Below are positions 57,935 to 64,000 of a DNA stretch of 64,000 nt, in pieces. A program made the position numbers and the translations under genes. Within the stretch, counting starts at the first letter, position 1; the number at the start of each line of letters is the position of its first letter. The notes under the pieces are model-generated. The model did no database searches. It was not told where the DNA came from and saw only the letters and a program-made list of their open reading frames with translations. The DNA comes from Benincasa hispida (lineage: Eukaryota > Streptophyta > Magnoliopsida > Cucurbitales > Cucurbitaceae): assembly GCF_009727055.1 (NCBI RefSeq), contig NC_052352.1, positions 25,222,363 through 25,286,362 of the forward strand, in the 5' to 3' direction.

Positions 57935-60000
57935 ATTTTACTCGACAACCAAAATTTCCTTGGACGCGTTATGCGATGCATGTTCCTAAGATATGCATCG
58001 ATGGTCATGCGTTGGAATGAAAAATGTGTTAACGAATGTATGCGATGACCATGCGTCCTGCCACAAGTTTTCTTGCGTTCACGCCAAGTATAACATGAAT
58101 GCAAGTTTCTCGGGTAATCCGAGGTCGAACACAGGGACTTGTAGCTATATGGTTGCGGTGATTATGCATGCGGCGGTTGAATAAAAGAATGGAGGGGATA
58201 TTGCTATGTTAATCCTACTTCTACTCCTATCTAATGGATAACGCAATGAGAATATGCATGAAAGGTAGAGATGCGAGAAACCTTGACATGAAATAAATGT
58301 GTGGGAAAATAGATAAAATGCAGAGATGTTTTCATTGCAACTCTTAAGAGTGACTGTAAGGGCAACCCTAGACAACGCAAACTAATGTGATCATGCAAAA
58401 CTCATACAATAGTAAACCACCTCTCGGTGCAAATGCTACGGCTTCTAATGCTAGAACGCATGCGATGTATGTGCAGAGATGTCTATAGGGCCTACACATA
58501 AGCCTCTAATTCTTGTCTATGCGGTGATACACAAACAAAGCGACCACATATCATCATTCCTATTCCTAGGGTGCATGCGATGTAATGTTGACAAACAGAG
58601 CTTGTCTCTAAGTTCCTATCTCTTGCTTATGCCGATCTAATCTTGCTCTCTCGAGTCTAGATTCTAACCTAGCTCTCTCGAGTTATTAGGTTCTTTCTTT
58701 AGACTCTCTCTTGAGTAGCTCTAAAGGGGTGTTGGGCAAAACATAAAACAAGAGAAACGTATGAACTTGGTTGACGTAAGATTGTTACTATCCCTAGTGA
58801 ACAACACATACCTTGGTTAATGCGTCCAATTACTTACCCTCCTGGGTAGTTGATTGTTGCTGACTTCACTCATAGACAAGCAATGCGTTAGCCTATAGAC
58901 AGGCGTTGCAGCAACTTCACATTAAGCAAATAAGGTTACTCACACACTTGCGCAACGTACACCTCTCGATGGGTTTTTGCATGCTTCATATCCCTAATCC
59001 ACATGACTAAGTATGTAATACCCACGCAATCTCACTAAGTGTTGCAATGAAAGTAATGATGCTAAGCAAAGAAGATGAAGATGGAGTCGAAGGAACAGAG
59101 AAATGCATTGAAAACAGATTGTATTAATTCCTTAATTCAAAAATGTCATACAATACAATGTAGAAAAAGAAAGGAAAAAGAAATGACCGGCTGGAAGCAA
59201 AGCTTTGTTTCCAGCGGATGTGCGTCAAGGCTGCTGGTGGTGTCATGGATGGGCAGAGAAGCTGACTCTCTTGAGATCTAACTCCGGTCGAAGGCTCCGA
59301 TCGTCACTTGGAATAGATGAAGAAGGTAAAGAACTCTCAGACGCTTCTCACGAAATCTATTTGGATCGCGGGGAAAATCCCTGGTTGAGGGATAATCTCC
59401 GGATGATTAAATTTCAGCTCTTTGGCCTCTATTTATAGAGCTTGAGTTGCCGACAACATTAATTGGATTGCTCTGAGTCTAACATTCGGTGCGTTCGTCC
59501 TTTCTGAACCTTTGCCACTAACGACGTTGTAGGTAAAATGTCAACATCATCTTTGGATTTTCTCGAGATAGATGTGTTGTTGCGTTCATTCCACCTACCT
59601 TGCGTTGATCCATTAGTTGCGTTGTTGCGCAGCCGCAATCATTCAATGACCGTAATCGTTTAATACCATAACTCTACACGATGACCGCATTCGCTTGACG
59701 AGCGAAACTCCCATGCGATGGACACATACGGTTGATTACCGCACAACCATGTGTTGATTGATGCGTTTGCCTTTGCGATGGAGTGTTTCTCCGCATGCGA
59801 TGGTCCAGTTTCCGCGTTTGCATTCGTTTCCTGCATTAGCTACAAAGATAGAACATTGAACGCATAATTAACGCAAAATAACGGGTTAGTTGAGATTCGA
59901 CATGCCGATCGATGCAAGCTCATATTCTTGTGAATTCCTATCATGATCGACGCATATTCTGCCTAACAACCTTCATAATTCTAAGTAAAAGGCCTAAGAT
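57935..60000 (-). mobile_element. Unclassified insertion in the element E leader
   Basis: A stretch of distinct composition with many atgcgatg/gcgttg words (for example 57970, 58048, 58457, 58570, 59715 and 59800). The flanks resemble each other ('tcgtgtagacgatgggg' at 57872 and 'tcatgtagacgatggg' at 60029), as if one site was split or duplicated. On the minus strand a TATA-like ctctataaatagagg lies at 59427-59441. The phrase 'gtaatccgaggtcgaacacaggga' at 58112-58135 is of a kind common in plant retroelement untranslated regions. No coding domain is seen; it is possibly a non-autonomous LTR element or a part of one. Confidence 0.4.
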
Positions 60001-60022
60001 GACATGCAGAATGCATGTCATC
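59998..60022. repeat. Short perfect hairpin
   Basis: Eleven-base inverted arms, gatgacatgca and tgcatgtcatc, with a GAA spacer. It lies at the right edge of the unclassified insertion in the element E leader. Confidence 0.7.
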
Positions 60023-61958
60023 ATCGAGTCATGTAGACGATGGGATGCTCACGTATCGTTTAACGCGCGTGCACTACACGATCGTTTAGCTCAGCAAGCT
60101 TCATCGCTTAGTAACTGACTAAATGATCGCTTAGCAATGCACGGTAAATCATTTACCTTTCACCGCATTAAGCGATCGCCTAGACGATCAAGCTTTGCAG
60201 CCTCATTGTCGTCTAAGTGATCGTTTAGCTTTTGCGCCTATCGCCTAGTGCGGCATTTACTACATGATGGGGTCCTCCTGGCGGTTCAAGACCCGGTTCA
60301 TCTATGAACCGGTTTGCTCGATGGAAAATGTAATAGTTAGGGTTATTTCATTCTGGTTTTTATAAAGGCTCATCTCAGTCCATTAATCCTTAGTTTATTA
60401 CATGCGATGTATGGTTTTTATATGTCATATTGTATACACATATAGTAAATCCCACCTTAGGTTATGCATTGGTCATGCATAATCTCTTTATTGTAAATGT
60501 TATAATTTAGAGAAGCATGATTTAATTATGTAAGTGCATGCTCATGCATCATATAATATAAGAGTTATATTTATGCATGCATAAAAAGCATTGACATGCA
60601 TCATCTTTATATTATAATTGTTATAGTATAAGGGTGAATGGAAAGTATATTTTGCTTGTTTATTACGCGTATATATAAAAGTCATGTATAGTAATGACCG
60701 GATTGCATGAAGCATGACACGTAGGTTACTTTATAAATGTTATAAACACCTTGTTGTGCACAATGGTTTTAAGAGAAATTAAACTAAAAGAAATAAGAAA
60801 GACATACATGCTCACTTAGGTTTAATTCATGGTTTAAAAATATTTAAAACTTGGATCACATAGACCTAAGATCATGGTTCTAATATGATTAGCCACCCTA
60901 AGGCTTTAATCTTTTTTCATCAGTTTAATAGGATTAAATTGACTAATAAAAGATAAAAGTGTAGCAAATCTATCTATAAGGGACCTTTTGTCTAAGGCGG
61001 GTTCTATCTAGGCTGGGGTATTTAAGTTGACGGAAACATAACACTCCTACCTGGGAACTTACCTGGAAAGGTGAATTAGATAGATTTGATGCATGCATGC
61101 AAGTTAAGGACAGTCCATTAAAGTATTTAAATGTGACTATTTGAACTTGTTCATATTTCATAGACAAACATTGTTTATAAGCGGAGTTTTAAAAAAGACG
61201 ACTTAGACTAAAATCAGTAGTCAGATTATCTAGGTTAATGAACTCCTATGTAGAACATTCAGTGGGAGATACTTGGGGCATGAGATGCTTCACTTAAACC
61301 TTTCACGCTTCTTCTAAAAAGTCCATACCATGAGATCTACCCTCGGCCTCAAGGCACCTTTGGCATGTCCCCCTAACGGATGGTGTTTGGGTAGGTCAAT
61401 ATTAAGGTGGATGGAGAGAGTATTCATAGTAAGTGGGAGCGGGAAGTGCGACAGCATATCCCCCGGTCTCCCTCATTGGATAGAATAAAGTTACTGTGCA
61501 TCGCCTCAAGGCACCTTGGGAGTGTCCCCCTAAAGGATGGTAGTTTTGCGCATTTCTTTATTTGATCTCCTGTAAGAGGATAAGGTAACTTAGTCTCTTG
61601 TCCTAATCTACTTCTTCCCTACGGTAGGCTCATTAGGGCGGGACTCTGGCACCGGAAGCGAGGGGTCACACTTACGAGGAATTGTTAAAGGTTAATAGTT
61701 TTGGACCGAAAAATGGTGGTTGTTAGGTTCAGTTCTAAGAGTTGGTTCTGCCTAATGGTTGAGAATGTCTCATCTCAACGAAAGGGCATCTGATCACCCC
61801 ACTGGTGACGTTTGTCCTGCCTCACTGGGGCATCATTGCAAAATAGAAGTCTTTCACTTAGGGTACTTGAAACTGTTTTGCAAAAACTAATTGGTTAAAT
61901 GTGGTTTAGCAAAATCTAATAAAGTTTTGTTCGTATTTTTAGCAACACCTTTTTCAAA

Positions 61959-62870
61959 ATGGCAACAACCACGTTAACTTTGGTTAGCGTCGAAAAATTA
62001 ACTGGTGACAATTTTTCGACATGGAAACACATGATCACGACGATCCTAATAATCGAGGATCTCATGTTTGCTCTTACGGAGGTCTGTCCTTCTATTCCAG
62101 CTTCAAATGCTCTCGAAATGTTCGGGAGGCATATGAGCAATGGACACGGGTAAATGAGAAGGCCCGAGCCTACATCTTGGCAAGGCCAAGAAACATGAGC
62201 CTATGATCTCAGTGCGTGAGATCATGGAGTCCCTGTGGGGGATGTTTGGACAATCGTCTGAACAGCTTATGCATGAGGCTCTTAAATATATATTCAACTC
62301 CAAAATGATAGAAAGCACATCTGTTCGTGAACATGTGCTTAACATGATGGTCCACTTCAATGTGGCGAAGTTGAATGGGTCTACCATCGATGAGGGCAGC
62401 CAGGTTAGTATAATCCTGCATTCTTTGCCGGAGAGCTTCCTGCACTTTGTTAGTAATATGATTCTTAACAAAGTGAAATATAACCTTACAACTCTCCTCA
62501 ACGAGTTGCAACCTACCAATATTTACTGAAAAGTAAGGAGAGGAAGAAGGATGAGGAAAATGTTGCTTCATCCTCCAGGACGTTCCATAGAGGTTAGACC
62601 TCAGGGACGAAGTCTGCAAATTCTACTTCTAATTCTGCAAAAGGGAAGAAGGAGAAGGGTGGTAATGGAAAAGGGAAGGCATCTGCTAACCCACCGCCTG
62701 TCGCCCTAAGAAGGCATCCACCGGTTGAAAAGGGAAAGTGTTTCCACTACAATCAAGATGGACACTGGAAGAGGAACTATCCTCGCTATCTGAAATAAAG
62801 GAAGGCCGCCAAGTCTAAGGCTAAGGCTAAGGCAAATAAAGGTAAATATGATTTACTTGTACTTGAAACT
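61959..62870 (+). pseudogene. Ty1/copia gag remnant (element E)
   Basis: ATG at 61959 begins a copia gag (VEKLTGDNFSTWKHMITTIL). The frame shifts near 62105 (NVREAYEQWTRVNEKARAYI continues in the next frame) and again near 62180-62200 (then VREIMESLWGMFGQSSEQL and SVREHVLNMMVHFNVAKLNG up to 62529). The zinc knuckle at 62741-62790 reads CFHYNQDGHWKRNYP; the second and fourth CCHC ligands are Tyr, so zinc binding is lost. It is not expressible as one protein. Confidence 0.88.
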
Positions 62871-62876
62871 TGTTTA

Positions 62877-64000
62877 ATGGAGAATGATGATTCTGCCCGG
62901 ATAATTGATTCGGGCACCACTATTCATGTTTGTTCTTCTTTTCAGGGGATTAGATCTTGGGGACAACTGGAGACTAGTAAGATGACGATGCGAGTAGGCA
63001 CCGGGCATGTCGTCTCAGTTGCGGCAGTGGGAGGGCTCCAGTTAGCTTTACAGAATAGGCTTCTAGTTTTGAATGATGTATATATTGTTCCTAACCTTAA
63101 GAGGAACCTCATTTTTGTAAAGTGTTTGCTGCAATGTAAATATACTATTTCTTTCAATGTGAATAAAGCGTTTATTCATAAAGATGGTGTTATTATATGT
63201 ACAGAAAATCTGGAATCTAATTTATATGTGCTAAGGTCGTTAGCCATTAATTCCCTTTATAACATAGAATTGTTTAAAACTTCCGTAACTCAAACAAAAC
63301 GTCGATGTATTTCTCCAAAAGAAAAGGACCATTTTTGGCATATTCGTTTAGGGCACATTAATCTCAATAGGATTGAGAGATTGGTGAAGAATGGACTTCT
63401 AAGTGATTAGAAGAAAATTCTTTACCAGTGTGTGAGTCTTGCCTTGATGGTAAGATGACTAAACGACCTTTTACTGAAAAATGTTATAGAACCAAAGAGC
63501 CCCTTGAGTTAGTATATTCTGACCTTTGTGGTCCTATGAATGTGCGAGCCCGAGGTGGCTATGAGTATTTTATCAGTTTTACTGATGATTACTCGAGGTA
63601 CGTGTATGTTTATATTATGCAACGAAAGTTTGAATCCTTTGAAAAGTTCAAAGAGTTCAAGGCTAGAGTTAAAAACACATTGGATAGACGAATTAAAACA
63701 CTTTGATCGGATTGAGATGGAGAGTTTTTGGACTCGGGATTCTAGGACTATTTGATAGAACATGAATCATTTGCCAACTCTCAACTTGTTGGACATGGTT
63801 CGTTCGATGATGAGTTACACTTTCTTACCGGACTCGTTTTGGAGTTTCGCAGTGGAGACTGCGGTATATATACTCAACTGTGTTCCCTCCAAGAGTGTTG
63901 CAAGAAGACCTTTGGAGTTGTGGAACGGGTGTAAAGCTAGTTTACGTCACTTCCGCATTTGGGGTTACCCTACACACGTGCTTGAGGATAATCCCAAGAA
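62877..64000 (+). pseudogene. Ty1/copia protease-integrase remnant (element E, cut by window end)
   Basis: 62877-63410 holds the protease motif IIDSGTTIHVCSS (Asp-Ser-Gly kept) and the pre-integrase zinc finger HFWHIRLGHINLNRI, then TAG. The second half of the zinc finger (CESCLDGKMTKRPF) restarts at 63428 with integrase core DLCGPMNVRARGGYEYFISF (first Asp present). Two stops at 63704-63706 and 63713-63715 bracket the second catalytic Asp (SD between them). Further frameshifts follow to the window edge. RT and RNase H should lie beyond 64000. Confidence 0.9.

Larger units (their letters stand above)
57565..61958 (+). mobile_element. Long leader of element E (with an insertion)
   Basis: 4.4 kb of non-coding DNA between the primer site and gag. 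The parts 57565-57930 and 60010-61958 match the truncated leaders at 7809-9400 and 26925-27312, so they belong to the family. CGATCG words recur near 57893 and 60060-60240. The middle (about 57935-60000) has no counterpart and is probably a later insertion. Several short ORFs show no recognisable domain. Confidence 0.7.

Noticed and set aside
59998..60022. Helitron 3' end
   Set aside because: The hairpin is suggestive, but no CTRR terminus follows at the usual distance and no TC 5' end or A|T insertion site was found.

Overview
The window looks like repeat-rich, AT-rich plant nuclear DNA. The host is most likely a cucurbit. That is inferred from how closely the Ty1/copia and Ty3/gypsy fragments resemble families common in cucumber, melon and relatives; no search was run. 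I recognise no intact host gene, rRNA, tRNA, CRISPR array or bacterial-type operon. Almost all coding-like sequence is decayed retrotransposon polyprotein.

Layout. 1-2.7 kb: AT-rich DNA with a PIF/Harbinger-like MITE and a minus-strand LTR remnant. 2.7-11.2 kb: minus-strand copia element A (pol 2.7-5.4 kb, gag 10.3-11.2 kb), split by about 5 kb of inserted DNA carrying a plus-strand long LTR and leader of a second copia family. 11.2-23.2 kb: relatively retroelement-poor DNA with several MITEs and foldback repeats, a promoter-like G-box/GGCCCA cluster (17.5 kb) and a GC-rich exon-like orphan segment (21.1 kb). 23.2-26.9 kb: minus-strand copia C (3' LTR, RNase H, RT, integrase). 26.9-33.5 kb: plus-strand copia B (leader, gag-pol with many stops, 3' LTR). 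33.5-38.9 kb: minus-strand Ty3/gypsy element G, broken by one solo long LTR (+, 5-bp TSD) and one truncated long LTR (-). 38.9-41.7 kb: another LTR fragment and unclassified DNA. 41.7-49.1 kb: plus-strand copia D with both LTRs, interrupted by a minus-strand solo long LTR (5-bp TSD). 49.1-51.7 kb: foldback elements. 51.8-55.4 kb: minus-strand copia F (LTR plus RNase H/RT). 55.4-64 kb: plus-strand copia E (2.1 kb 5' LTR, tRNA-Met-type PBS, 4.4 kb leader, broken gag-pol), inserted in F and running off the window edge.

The main story is nesting and decay. The long-LTR family (A', B, E, F and the solo LTRs) has at least two LTR subtypes. One carries a dense block of near-palindromic CGATCG words and the other lacks it. 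Premature stops are often TGG to TGA or CGA to TGA, as expected from C-to-T decay of methylated repeats. No element here looks autonomous.

One item is not biology. At 44624-44661 two Tn5 mosaic ends lie head to head, exactly like a mate-pair library junction adapter, between two non-identical copies of about 100 bp. This is very probably an assembly artefact. A single N at 52201 marks another uncertain base. I found no convincing undescribed biological system; the strongest candidates for follow-up are the CGATCG blocks, the inverted LTR pair at 34-37 kb, and the orphan GC-rich exon-like segment.
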